DNA of 20,999 bases from the IMG/VR virus record IMGVR_UViG_3300023184_007219, positions 1 to 20,999 of that record; one strand, written 5' to 3'. Every line of letters begins with the position of its first letter. The stretch's first letter is position 1. Positions 1 to 7,837 of this stretch are shown one piece after another. Source of the stretch: a virus. Both the position numbers and the translations under genes were made by a program. The notes under the pieces are model-generated. The model worked only from the letters and a program-made list of their open reading frames with translations. It was not told where the DNA came from and ran no database searches.

Positions 1-759
1 GACACATTTGAGGCACTATGGCCTGCAGATGTCGCTCTTGTTATATATGCTGAAAATTGCCAACCCCGTACAATTAGACCAAACACCACTGTGATAAATC
101 TTCTGGAGGCCAGTGCAGACTTACGTGTGTTTATTGATCGGCATCGTGACAACCCACTTGCTCATGGTCGTGCTGGGCCTCCCGAGGTATTTGATCCAAA
201 AAAACAATTCCGCTGGGATGCTGTACGGTTTAGCTATAAGGTGTTCTCTGTTGCACATGCTGCAGAACATTTGTCCACTGACTGGATGATATGGATTGAT
301 GCAGATACGCACACACATACTCCTGTGCCGATGTCGGCATTTGATGAGTTATGTCCTGCCACTGCAGGATTAAGCTATCTTGGTCGTGGAGAGAAATATC
401 ACAGTGAGTGTGGTTGGGTAGGCTACAATCTTAATGATCCAGATTGCAAGAAATTTATACAAGAGTTTGTCAATATGTACAAGCAGGATGATATCTTTAA
501 ACTATCCGAATGGCATGATAGTTATGTATGGGATCGAGTAAGAAAGCGTTCATCACCTGCTATATTCCATAATCTCAATCGCCATATGCATGCTAAGAAT
601 CTATCTGGGCATCCGTTTATCAATAGTGCATTGGGGAATTACATGGATCATGCCAAGGGTAACAGGAAAAAATATGGTCATAGTTTATCCACTGATATAC
701 AGCAACATCAAGATCATCCGTATTGGAAACAAATTTTACAATCACAAAAGGCACAATAA
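1..759 (+). CDS. Glycosyltransferase-like protein, 5' end missing
   Basis: The reading frame is open from base 1 and encodes at least 252 residues, so the gene begins left of the window; the GTG at 91 is only an internal codon, because upstream codons read as ordinary protein (ALWPADVALVIYAENC). The segment WMIWIDADTHTHTPV, about residues 95-109 of the visible part, looks like the DxD metal/nucleotide-sugar site of a GT-A glycosyltransferase, with a hydrophobic strand before it. A later stretch, GWVGYNLNDPD, is typical of the acceptor side of such enzymes. The visible part shows no signal peptide or membrane helix. The stop lies 2 bases before the start of the next gene, and all genes from here to 10211 read the same way, which suggests one glycan operon. 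The sugar donor and acceptor cannot be told. The enzyme class is inferred from motifs only. Confidence 0.6.
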   Translation, partial: DTFEALWPADVALVIYAENCQPRTIRPNTTVINLLEASADLRVFIDRHRDNPLAHGRAGPPEVFDPKKQFRWDAVRFSYKVFSVAHAAEHLSTDWMIWIDADTHTHTPVPMSAFDELCPATAGLSYLGRGEKYHSECGWVGYNLNDPDCKKFIQEFVNMYKQDDIFKLSEWHDSYVWDRVRKRSSPAIFHNLNRHMHAKNLSGHPFINSALGNYMDHAKGNRKKYGHSLSTDIQQHQDHPYWKQILQSQKAQ

Positions 760-761
760 TC

Positions 762-1418
762 ATGTATGAATCATATGGTTGGTGGTTTCCGGATACAGAG
801 GATCATTTCCCCAAGATGATTGCCAAGGGTATTTCCAAGGGAGGTCCTGCTGAATATCAATGGCAAGTCAGGGATAAAAGTTTAACACATGTCCGGCAAC
901 GTCGTACTGCGTTGGATATTGGTGCTAATGTAGGGTTATGGAGTCGTAGTTTGATTACCAAATTTGACAAGGTTGTTGGGTTTGAGCCGGTACCAATGTT
1001 CAGAGAATGTCTTGAGAAAAATGTCGTGGGTCAAAACTTCTTTATCAGTCCGGTGGCATTGGGTGATCAAGATACACGAGTTAACATGATCATTACCGAA
1101 GGTAATACTGGGCATACTCACATTGATCCTGCAAGTATTGGTATGGGCAACACTCCGGTGATAAAACTCGACAATCTAGGTATTGATAATGTGGATTATA
1201 TCAAGATAGACTGTGAGGGATATGAATATAGAGTATTGCAGGGTGGTGAACAAACTATACGTTATTGGAAACCAGTGATTGTGATAGAGCAAAAGCCGCA
1301 TGCGGCATATAGCAAAGAGTATGGCCAGTTTGCTGCCATTGAATTATTAGAATCCTGGGGCATGATAAAATTGGATCAAGTGAAAGATGATTGGATTATG
1401 GGTTGGGCTTCTTCTTGA
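762..1418 (+). CDS. FkbM-family SAM-dependent methyltransferase
   Basis: A 218-residue protein starting MYESYGWWF. The ATG at 762 is preferred over an in-frame TTG at 723 because it clears the previous gene and has an AAAGG about 11 bases upstream. Motif I for S-adenosylmethionine binding is ALDIGANVGLW (residues 50-60), followed by the acidic strand end VVGFEPVP (71-78). The stretch VDYIKIDCEGYEYRVLQGG (144-162) is the hallmark of FkbM-type O-methyltransferases, with the KIDCEG/E core. The family methylates hydroxyls on sugars and polyketides, which fits the surrounding glycosyltransferases. The protein is shorter than many members but the fold elements are all present. Its substrate is unknown. 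The stop overlaps the probable TTG start of the next gene. Confidence 0.88.
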   Translation: MYESYGWWFPDTEDHFPKMIAKGISKGGPAEYQWQVRDKSLTHVRQRRTALDIGANVGLWSRSLITKFDKVVGFEPVPMFRECLEKNVVGQNFFISPVALGDQDTRVNMIITEGNTGHTHIDPASIGMGNTPVIKLDNLGIDNVDYIKIDCEGYEYRVLQGGEQTIRYWKPVIVIEQKPHAAYSKEYGQFAAIELLESWGMIKLDQVKDDWIMGWASS

Positions 1419-1993
1419 AAACTTATTATATAAAAGAAAATTACGTACATCGATTAGATAATTTGTTTTATGATGACACCCCAAAAACAGACAAATGGCA
1501 AAAAGAAGTTTATATATTTTCTAAAAAGATTGCGGAAGAAAACAAAATAGAAAATATATTAGATATAGGAACTGGGTCAGGATACAAATTATTAGAAAAC
1601 TTTAAGAATTTTAATACTCTGGGACTGGATCTTGAACAAACCGTAGAATGGCTTAAAAAAACATATCCTGATAGAAAATGGACAAGTAATTTTGAACCTG
1701 TTATTGGCTACGAACTAATAATTGCCTCCGATATTATTGAACACATGCAAGATCCAGATATATTACTAAACTTAATACAAGAGTCGAGTCCAAAATTTAT
1801 TGTTTTTTCGACCCCTGATAGAGATTTATTAAATAGAACGCCCGATGGTCCTCCTAAAAATAGAGAGCATGTTAGAGAGTGGACCATGCCAGAATTTTTT
1901 AATTATATAAATTCCAGATTTGATATTATAGAACATTTTATATCTAATAAAACGCAATCCACTCAGGTAATTTTAGCCAAGATTCGCCGATAA
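1415..1993 (+). CDS. Class I SAM-dependent methyltransferase
   Basis: The frame has no ATG before the conserved core; the TTG at 1415 overlaps the preceding TGA (TTGA) and gives 192 residues. TTG at 1391 or 1403 are alternatives, so the start is uncertain. ENILDIGTGSGYK (about residues 46-58) is SAM motif I, LGLDLE is motif II, and IIASDIIEHMQDPDILL is the post-I region of methyltransferase type 11 proteins. The segment FSTPDRDLLN followed by HVREWTMPEF resembles methyltransferases found in polysaccharide clusters. The gene is visibly richer in A than its upstream neighbours, which hints at separate acquisition. It is coupled on both sides: the next gene starts within its stop codon (TAATG). 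The substrate is probably a sugar or lipid-linked glycan, by context only. Confidence 0.83.
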   Translation: MKTYYIKENYVHRLDNLFYDDTPKTDKWQKEVYIFSKKIAEENKIENILDIGTGSGYKLLENFKNFNTLGLDLEQTVEWLKKTYPDRKWTSNFEPVIGYELIIASDIIEHMQDPDILLNLIQESSPKFIVFSTPDRDLLNRTPDGPPKNREHVREWTMPEFFNYINSRFDIIEHFISNKTQSTQVILAKIRR

Positions 1994-2691
1994 TGAAAAC
2001 GCTCATAATCAGATTAAAGGATAATGCGCTGTCAGAGAGATTGGCTGATGAGTGTATAGAACAGGCAAAGAAATTTAATATATATCCTGAAAAGTTTAAT
2101 GGCATAAATGGTCTCACATATCCGGAACATCTAGACAAGTTAAATATTCGACCATTGAAAAAATTTAAGAAGGGGCGTCCGGGAGTAGTTGGATGCGTAT
2201 TAAGTCATTATTATATTTGGTTGCAATGCCAGGCAGATACAGAATCTTATCTAGTATTAGAACACGATGGCTACTTGATCAAATCTATTCCCAAAGATAT
2301 TGAAGAACAATTCTTGGATATATTGAAATTAGATTTTTTAAATCCCTATAAAATAGACTATACACATAGGATAGAACAGGATGCAAATAATCCAATGGAA
2401 ATAAAAACAGTTGCGCCTGGTGTTGGCACATGCACCGAGGATATGAATCAAGGTGCCGGATGGTATTCAACAGGATCTTATGCTTATATTATCAAACCAC
2501 ATGCCGCTAAAAAACTTGTTGAATGGATTAAAACTAATGGATTTTTACCATCAGACCAGCAATTAGGAAGTTATGCAGCTGATATTAAAATATGTGATCC
2601 AAGTATTGTGCAATTGCATCCTTATTTTTCTCCTGAAGATGGACTAATAAAAGCGATGTCTATGACTATGAATACGGAGTTACTAACATGA
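1993..2691 (+). CDS. Family 25-like glycosyltransferase
   Basis: A 232-residue protein beginning MKTLIIRLKD, with its ATG inside the TAATG overlap with the previous stop. It shows the layout of GT25 (LgtB/Lex2-like LPS glycosyltransferases): an N-terminal strand and 'LxxRL' segment, then GVVGCVLSHYYIW (residues 64-76), the family's G-x-x-G-C-x-x-S-H motif, then YLVLEHDGYL (86-95). In the family this second motif is normally EDD; here it is EHD, so the middle position of the metal-binding triad differs. In GT25 enzymes this domain transfers galactose or related sugars to LPS. The acceptor here is unknown. No membrane segment is seen, so a cytoplasmic enzyme is likely. Confidence 0.72.
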   Translation: MKTLIIRLKDNALSERLADECIEQAKKFNIYPEKFNGINGLTYPEHLDKLNIRPLKKFKKGRPGVVGCVLSHYYIWLQCQADTESYLVLEHDGYLIKSIPKDIEEQFLDILKLDFLNPYKIDYTHRIEQDANNPMEIKTVAPGVGTCTEDMNQGAGWYSTGSYAYIIKPHAAKKLVEWIKTNGFLPSDQQLGSYAADIKICDPSIVQLHPYFSPEDGLIKAMSMTMNTELLT

Positions 2692-3641
2692 AAATACGAT
2701 TTACAAGTAGCAAATATAAAACCAAACGGGCCAGCCACCGTTTGCGTGGTGAAGTAACTTGCAGAGCGTTAGCCGATCAAGGATATGATGCGAAAATATT
2801 AGCAGATTGGAAGGAAGTCGACTCTGATACGTTGGTGATATTTTTAAAACTTAGCCAACCCGAACAGATACAACAGGCCAAAGATCTTGGTGCTAAAACA
2901 GTTTATGACTTATGTGATAATAAATTTGATGAGCAACCAGAGTATGAGCCATGTTGTCGACTTGCTGATGCGGTATCTGTCAATAGTATACAAATGGGAA
3001 TAAGTGTTAAAGAACATACTGGATTGGATGCTATAGTAATGCCGGATCCATATGAAAGGCCAAAACTTGATCCTGCATTCTCCCCAGACAAAGAACTTAA
3101 ATTATTGTGGTTTGGAAGTCAATCGAGTTTTAAATTTTTACCTATTGTAGAAGTATGGCAACGTCTTGAGACAGATATAGGCAAGTATTTTTATACAATG
3201 ATTAGTAGCAAACCCGAAAGATTACTTAGCAAGATGACAAAACGTCAAGATAAAGGTGTAATAAGTGGAGTCAATTTTAATAAACTTGACATGAGAGCAT
3301 GGACTTGGGACTTGCAGGGCGAATTACTTAAAAATTGTGACATTGTATTAATGCCGATACAAACTGATAATCCAAGAACCGATACTAAAAGTGCTAATAG
3401 GGTGATCGACAGTTTAATATCTGGACGATTTGTAATCACCAGTCCACTTGCCAGTTACGAAGAGTTTGCTCCATATACTTGGCAAGGTGATTATATAGAA
3501 GGAATTAAGTGGGCTTGTGCTAATCCCACTAAAGTGGTTGAAATGATCACTGCCGGACAGAAATACACAGAAGAACATTACTCAGCACAGATGTTAAGTA
3601 AACAATTCGTCGATAATATTATAACACAAGTGAAGAAATGA
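2688..3641 (+). CDS. GT-B fold glycosyltransferase, GT4-like
   Basis: 317 residues, starting at an ATG that overlaps the previous stop (ATGA) and is preceded by GGAG with an 8-base spacer, a good ribosome site. The N-terminal half has the alternating strand/helix pattern of a GT-B domain, with SHRLRGEVTCRALADQGYD near residues 16-34. The C-terminal half holds LKLLWFGSQSSFKFLP (137-152) and then LLKNCDIVLMPI (213-224) and SANRVIDSLISGRFVITSP (235-253), the donor-nucleotide side of GT4-like enzymes (many have a Glu near here; this one reads RVIDSLISG). Family knowledge: retaining transferases using nucleotide-sugars. The specific sugar is unknown. It sits between a GT25-like gene and a methyltransferase in the same coupled run. 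Confidence 0.75.
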   Translation: MKIRFTSSKYKTKRASHRLRGEVTCRALADQGYDAKILADWKEVDSDTLVIFLKLSQPEQIQQAKDLGAKTVYDLCDNKFDEQPEYEPCCRLADAVSVNSIQMGISVKEHTGLDAIVMPDPYERPKLDPAFSPDKELKLLWFGSQSSFKFLPIVEVWQRLETDIGKYFYTMISSKPERLLSKMTKRQDKGVISGVNFNKLDMRAWTWDLQGELLKNCDIVLMPIQTDNPRTDTKSANRVIDSLISGRFVITSPLASYEEFAPYTWQGDYIEGIKWACANPTKVVEMITAGQKYTEEHYSAQMLSKQFVDNIITQVKK

Positions 3642-3642
3642 T

Positions 3643-4236
3643 ATGGCCACACTAAATGAATTGCTATACATAAAACAAGTTTGCCCCAAGATAAATGGTC
3701 CGGTGCTTGAGATAGGTGCTCTACTCACTGCAGGATATCGTGAATTGTTTGCGCCACAAGGATTTGAATTTATCACGACTGATCTCGAAGACTCTACTCC
3801 ACCAGGACGAATTGATGTTATTTGTGATCTTACAACTCCAGAAAATCCACTACCTAAGAATTATTTTGATCTTGTGCTATGTTGTAGTGTGATGGAACAT
3901 GTTCCCAATCCATGGGTTATGGCAGAGAAAATATCTGAAGTAGTTCGCCCTGGTGGGAAGTTATATATTTCAGTGCCTTGGGTATGGAAATATCATGGCT
4001 ATCCAAAAGATTATTATAGATTTACCTATTCAGCAATACAATATCTATATCCGGCATTTGAGTGGGATCACTTTGCTTGGTCAAGTAAAACAGAAGGGGA
4101 TATTCTATTTCAGGATATGAACAATATCACTGATCGTAGTTTTGCACATATTGAATTTGGTGCTGATGGGATCGAGACTAAAAAATATCTTAAATATTTA
4201 AATAGCAATATGCTTGGGACTAAAAAACATGCTTAA
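3643..4236 (+). CDS. Class I SAM-dependent methyltransferase (type 11)
   Basis: 197 residues, starting one base after the previous stop. VLEIGALLTAGYR (residues 21-33) is SAM motif I in which the usual G-x-G-x-G is reduced to GALLTAG. Next come ITTDLED (acidic strand end), YFDLVLCCSVMEHVPNP (74-90) and VVRPGGKLYISVPWVWKYHGYPKDYYRFT (100 onward). The last element, a proline-rich 'VPW.W..HGYP.DYYRFT' stretch, is typical of methyltransferases of capsule and LPS clusters, where it probably shapes the acceptor site. Its end overlaps the start of the next methyltransferase by 8 bases. The methylated position is unknown. Confidence 0.85.
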   Translation: MATLNELLYIKQVCPKINGPVLEIGALLTAGYRELFAPQGFEFITTDLEDSTPPGRIDVICDLTTPENPLPKNYFDLVLCCSVMEHVPNPWVMAEKISEVVRPGGKLYISVPWVWKYHGYPKDYYRFTYSAIQYLYPAFEWDHFAWSSKTEGDILFQDMNNITDRSFAHIEFGADGIETKKYLKYLNSNMLGTKKHA

Positions 4237-4795
4237 TAACAAGGTGCAAGAACTTATTCAACAAGGATTGCCTGTTAAACTGCATCTTGGCTGCTGTAAT
4301 AGATATTTTGATGGATATGTAAATATTGATGGTGAATACATGAAGGACGATCCCAATGTAATCATACATGATATCACCACTGTATTTCCTATTCCCGATA
4401 ATAGTGTGGATGAGATATTAACTGTTCATGTTATTGAACATATAGATCGTTGGGCTATAGAGGATACACTCACCGAATGGCATAGAATCCTACGTCCGGG
4501 TGGACAACTGTCTACCGAGTGGCCGGATCTGTTAAAGGCATGTCTACAAATTGCAAAAGATCCAAGTAGTTTATTAGAAACTCAATCAAGAGAGAATAAA
4601 AGAGTAACAAAACATACTATGCATGTGATTTATGGTAATCCTAGATTTAAACATAAGGCAATGACACATGCATGGGGATATAGCATAGATTCTCTAATAG
4701 AGCTAATGAAGAAAATCGGATTCTCCTCTGTCACTGCCGAAGAAAATTTATACAGAAAAACCCCAAACGACAGCAGAGTAGTTGCTGTAAAATAA
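4229..4795 (+). CDS. SAM-dependent methyltransferase, tandem copy A
   Basis: 188 residues from MLNNKVQELI. The ATG at 4229 aligns exactly with the start of the next gene's product; an in-frame TTG at 4214 is less likely. KLHLGCCNRYFDGYVNID (about residues 17-34) is SAM motif I of the group that reads 'LHLGCG...GYVNID'. VDEILTVHVIEHI is the post-I strand and RILRPGGQLSTEWPD is the following loop. The Cys-Cys in LGCCN replaces the usual LGCG, so the central glycine of the SAM loop is changed. The protein is a close paralogue of the product of 4812-5366, and the pair arose by tandem duplication. A role in methylating the glycan made by the cluster is inferred from context. Confidence 0.85.
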   Translation: MLNNKVQELIQQGLPVKLHLGCCNRYFDGYVNIDGEYMKDDPNVIIHDITTVFPIPDNSVDEILTVHVIEHIDRWAIEDTLTEWHRILRPGGQLSTEWPDLLKACLQIAKDPSSLLETQSRENKRVTKHTMHVIYGNPRFKHKAMTHAWGYSIDSLIELMKKIGFSSVTAEENLYRKTPNDSRVVAVK

Positions 4796-4811
4796 TTTAT
4801 GGAGATTAAAA

Positions 4812-5366
4812 ATGCTTGAAAATAAAATACAAGAAATCATACAACAAGGGCTTCCTCTTAAATTACATCTGGGCTGTGGCCCTGTGATTTTTGATGGATA
4901 TGTAAATATTGATGGAAATGAATCTAGTAATCCCGATTCCTATGTTCATGATGTTTCTTTGGCATTTCCTATCCCTGATAATAGCGTGGATGAGATACTA
5001 ACTGTACATGTTATTGAACACATTGATAGACGAGACATAGAACAAATCTTTAAAGAATGGATTAGGATACTTAAACCCGGTGGGATAGTAGCAACAGAAT
5101 GGCCCGATATGCTCAAGGTATGTAAGGAGATTGTTGCTAACCCAGAAGTGCTGTGGAGTACTGATAGGGCGGAGATGAAACGAACTATGTATCTTCTGTT
5201 TTCTAATACTATTAGATACAAAGATCCTGCAATGCGGCATGTTTGGGGATATAGTGAAGAAAGTCTTGGCAAGAAATTTCTCGAGCATGGATTTTCTTCG
5301 TGGAAAGCCGAAGATAATTTGCATAGAAAAACAACAAATGATAGCAGAATTGTTGCATACAAATAA
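4812..5366 (+). CDS. SAM-dependent methyltransferase, tandem copy B
   Basis: 184 residues, preceded by GGAG at 4801-4804 with a 7-base spacer, one of the clearest ribosome sites in the plus-strand run. It matches the previous gene along its whole length, with an identical core of more than 20 residues around IPDNSVDEILTVHVIEHIDR and the same ends (NKxQExIQQGLP; NDSRxVAxK). Unlike copy A it keeps the standard KLHLGCGPV SAM loop (residues 17-25). KPGGIVATEWPDML is the following loop. The two proteins differ mostly after residue 35 and in the central third, where the acceptor site would lie, so they may act on different positions of the same glycan (inference). Confidence 0.86.
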   Translation: MLENKIQEIIQQGLPLKLHLGCGPVIFDGYVNIDGNESSNPDSYVHDVSLAFPIPDNSVDEILTVHVIEHIDRRDIEQIFKEWIRILKPGGIVATEWPDMLKVCKEIVANPEVLWSTDRAEMKRTMYLLFSNTIRYKDPAMRHVWGYSEESLGKKFLEHGFSSWKAEDNLHRKTTNDSRIVAYK

Positions 5367-5367
5367 C

Positions 5368-6111
5368 ATGGTCGCTAAGATAGTCAAAGAATTCTACGGA
5401 TTTTCGGGTAATCAAATATTCCTAATGCACGAAAACGATCGATTATTTGTACGCAAGATAGGTAATATATCTAGAAATATTGAACGCATGCAAGCATTAT
5501 GTAATGATTACCCTGTTCCTCAATTATATGCGGTATCAACTAATTTGGTTGATATGGAATACATACATGGACTAGATATCAAATTATATCTAGCGACACA
5601 TAACTATGAGAAATTACTAGATTTTTTACTTTGTATACTTGGGCAATTTTGCAAAAACTCTGTGGATAAAGATTATACACAAACATACATAAAAAAATTA
5701 CAAGAAGTCAATTTTGATTGCCTTCCGTTTACTGCCGAACAACTACTAGAACGTTTGCCAAAGAAATTACCTGCTTCAAACTATCATGGTGATTTAACAT
5801 TAGAGAACATCATCTATACTGCAGATAGAGGATTTTTTTTAATAGATTGTGCAACAATAGAATACGATTCCTACATCTTCGATATTGCTAAATTGCGACA
5901 AGATTTAGAACTTGGATGGTTTACTAGAAAAACCTATCCTATGCTGGACGTTAAAATCAAACATATACAACAGAAAATATTAGAAACTTACCCATTAGCC
6001 GATAATAATTATTTACTGATCTTAATGTTGTTAAGAGTATTACGCCACAGCCAACCAAAAACCCTTGAGAGAACATTTTTACTAGAAGGAATTAAATCAT
6101 TATGGAAATAA
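5368..6111 (+). CDS. APH/choline-kinase-like phosphotransferase
   Basis: 247 residues from MVAKIVKEFYG, one base after the previous stop; longer in-frame starts (5239, 5338) lie inside the preceding gene and are rejected. YHGDLTLENII (139-149) is the catalytic loop of the aminoglycoside-phosphotransferase/choline kinase group (His140, Asp142, Asn147), and FLIDCATIEYDSYIFDIAKL (157-176) holds the metal-binding Asp160 in the place of DFG. LFVRK with Lys30 may be the ATP-binding lysine. Such kinases phosphorylate choline, ethanolamine or sugar hydroxyls. The next gene encodes a nucleotidyltransferase, so the two look like a kinase-activating enzyme pair of the LicA-LicC kind (inference). The end overlaps the next gene by 10 bases. 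Confidence 0.8.
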   Translation: MVAKIVKEFYGFSGNQIFLMHENDRLFVRKIGNISRNIERMQALCNDYPVPQLYAVSTNLVDMEYIHGLDIKLYLATHNYEKLLDFLLCILGQFCKNSVDKDYTQTYIKKLQEVNFDCLPFTAEQLLERLPKKLPASNYHGDLTLENIIYTADRGFFLIDCATIEYDSYIFDIAKLRQDLELGWFTRKTYPMLDVKIKHIQQKILETYPLADNNYLLILMLLRVLRHSQPKTLERTFLLEGIKSLWK

Positions 6112-7124
6112 TAATGCCAGCTGTTGGATTATCGACAAGATTTCCTAACATGCGACCAAAATATACATTGACAGACTTTTCTGGCAAGATGATGTTTGAG
6201 CGATCTTTAGAATCCTTCATCGGTAAACATAATATTACTATTGGTATTTTGCAAGAACACAACGATAAGTATCATATCTCAGATTATATTAAAAGTGAGT
6301 ATGGAAATGCCATTAAAGTTGTTGTAATAGCACAGCCAACCGCAGGACCCGCAGATACTGTTTATCAAATGTTAAACCGTACCGGATTGACGCATGAAGA
6401 ATTTTTGATCAAAGATTGTGATAGTTTTTTTAATCATGATTATGAGTTAGGAAATTATATATGTGTCTCCAACATTAATGATCATGCAATATTAAAAAGA
6501 TTAGGATCTAAAAGTTTTATTGTATCAAACAATCAAGGAATTGTTACCAGTATTGTTGAAAAGCAAGTGGTATCTAACAAGTTTTGTGTCGGTGGCTACA
6601 AATTTGAATCAGCTAACCTGTTTATGTCTGTATTTGATAAATTAACAAACGTACCAGTTAAGGAAATGTTTGTAAGTCATGTGATTGAAGAATGTCTGAA
6701 TTTAGGAGTTATTTTTAAAGAAAGCGCAGTACGTAATTATGTTGATGTTGGTACTGCTGAAGAATGGTTTGAATACAATGACAAATCTGTTATTTTCTGT
6801 GATATTGATGGCACTATAATCAAAGCTCAATCCAAGACAGAGATGAACTCAACCCCAATTGCATTAGAAAAAAATATTAAGGCAATCAAACGTCTATTAG
6901 ACGCTGGTGGAGAAATAGTTTTTACAACTGCTCGATCCACTCAGTATCATTCTATAACAGAAAACATGTTGTTTGATCTAGGCTTTACTAATTTTAAATT
7001 GTTATCTGGATTGTCTAATGCCAAACGCATATTAATCAACGACTACAATGAAGCAAATCCTTATCCTAGGGCTATTGCTATCAATTTAAAAAGAGATTGT
7101 GATAGCCTTGGAGATTATTTATGA
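6102..7124 (+). CDS. Nucleotidyltransferase fused to a HAD-family phosphatase
   Basis: 340 residues with two domains. Residues 1-225 form a nucleotidyltransferase of the sugar/choline-phosphate type: PAVGLSTRFPNMRPKY (6-21) is a variant of the G-x-G-T-R-F...PK signature, FLIKDCDSFF (101-110) gives the D-x-D metal site, and the domain closes with YVDVGTAEEWFEYN. Residues 229-340 form a HAD-like domain: IFCDIDGTII (231-240) is motif I, VFTTARST (273-280) is motif II, and AKRILINDYN (307-316) contains the later lysine and acidic residues. The same pairing occurs in capsule gene clusters, where the HAD part is usually a phosphatase or regulatory domain. A run of AGAAGGA lies 11 bases before the ATG. 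The substrate is unknown; a phospho-head-group from the upstream kinase is the simplest guess. Confidence 0.84.
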   Translation: MEIIMPAVGLSTRFPNMRPKYTLTDFSGKMMFERSLESFIGKHNITIGILQEHNDKYHISDYIKSEYGNAIKVVVIAQPTAGPADTVYQMLNRTGLTHEEFLIKDCDSFFNHDYELGNYICVSNINDHAILKRLGSKSFIVSNNQGIVTSIVEKQVVSNKFCVGGYKFESANLFMSVFDKLTNVPVKEMFVSHVIEECLNLGVIFKESAVRNYVDVGTAEEWFEYNDKSVIFCDIDGTIIKAQSKTEMNSTPIALEKNIKAIKRLLDAGGEIVFTTARSTQYHSITENMLFDLGFTNFKLLSGLSNAKRILINDYNEANPYPRAIAINLKRDCDSLGDYL

Positions 7125-7837
7125 AACCAAAAATTGCGTTATTTTATATAGGACAAAAAAGATATGTTGAAATGGGTGAAAAAAATCATAAAAAATTAAT
7201 TTCAGAATTAGAAAAAATTGCCCTTGTAACAATATATAATTTTACACGTGATCTAGACCAACCAAGTGCCAGCCCTTGGCCGCAAGGAGGCGCAATACAA
7301 GTTTTTGAATTCTTAGAGAGCATAGAAAAAATTGAAGAAGATATTGTGATAAAACTCCGGACTGATCTCTGGTTTACCAATAGTGCTATTTTTGCATTGG
7401 TCGAGGAAGTTAGGTTGGTCTGCGAAAATAAACAAGATGCCACATTTATGACATGTAATTTAAGAGATTACCTTGGGCATACGTACACTAAAGATCCGAT
7501 TGATTTGCACCCGATACCTGGAGATTTTGTTGTGCTTGTTAATAAAAAGATATTGCGAAATAAAGAAGAAATATACAAGAGTATTGACAATCTCTCGCCA
7601 AAGAAACGCGAGGGCGGAAATAAGCCATTTGGGGCAATAATAAAAGACCGTCAACAAACATACAATGTTCATTCGCAAATCTATCTAATTAGAAAACATC
7701 TTGATGACCCATTTGATCCTTGGCAGGTAGGATACGATTATATTTCTACAGAAGTCAGCAAATTTGGGCATAAAATGCCCGATGCAATGCCGTGGTACTT
7801 AACAACAAAGGCAATGGTCAATGAATACAAAATCTAA
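7121..7837 (+). CDS. WavE-like LPS/glycan synthesis protein
   Basis: 238 residues. The start overlaps the previous stop (ATGA) and has GGAG at 7110-7113 with a 7-base spacer. The protein begins with a Rossmann-like strand (KIALFYIGQKRY) and carries DIVIKLRTDLWF (about residues 74-85), which resembles the 'K-x-R-x-D' strand of WavE-type lipopolysaccharide synthesis proteins, themselves GT-A-like. PIPGDFVVLVNKKIL and FGAIIKDRQQTYNVHSQIYLIRKHL further along fit the later part of such a fold. The assignment is weak at family level; a glycosyltransferase role rests on this motif plus the neighbours. The C-terminus overlaps the next gene by 17 bases. Confidence 0.55.
   Translation: MKPKIALFYIGQKRYVEMGEKNHKKLISELEKIALVTIYNFTRDLDQPSASPWPQGGAIQVFEFLESIEKIEEDIVIKLRTDLWFTNSAIFALVEEVRLVCENKQDATFMTCNLRDYLGHTYTKDPIDLHPIPGDFVVLVNKKILRNKEEIYKSIDNLSPKKREGGNKPFGAIIKDRQQTYNVHSQIYLIRKHLDDPFDPWQVGYDYISTEVSKFGHKMPDAMPWYLTTKAMVNEYKI

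Noticed and set aside
4946-5415. Three open frames of 67-138 codons on the minus strand opposite the second tandem methyltransferase
   Set aside because: They are shadows of a clear methyltransferase, lack recognisable domains and ribosome sites, and break the plus-strand operon.
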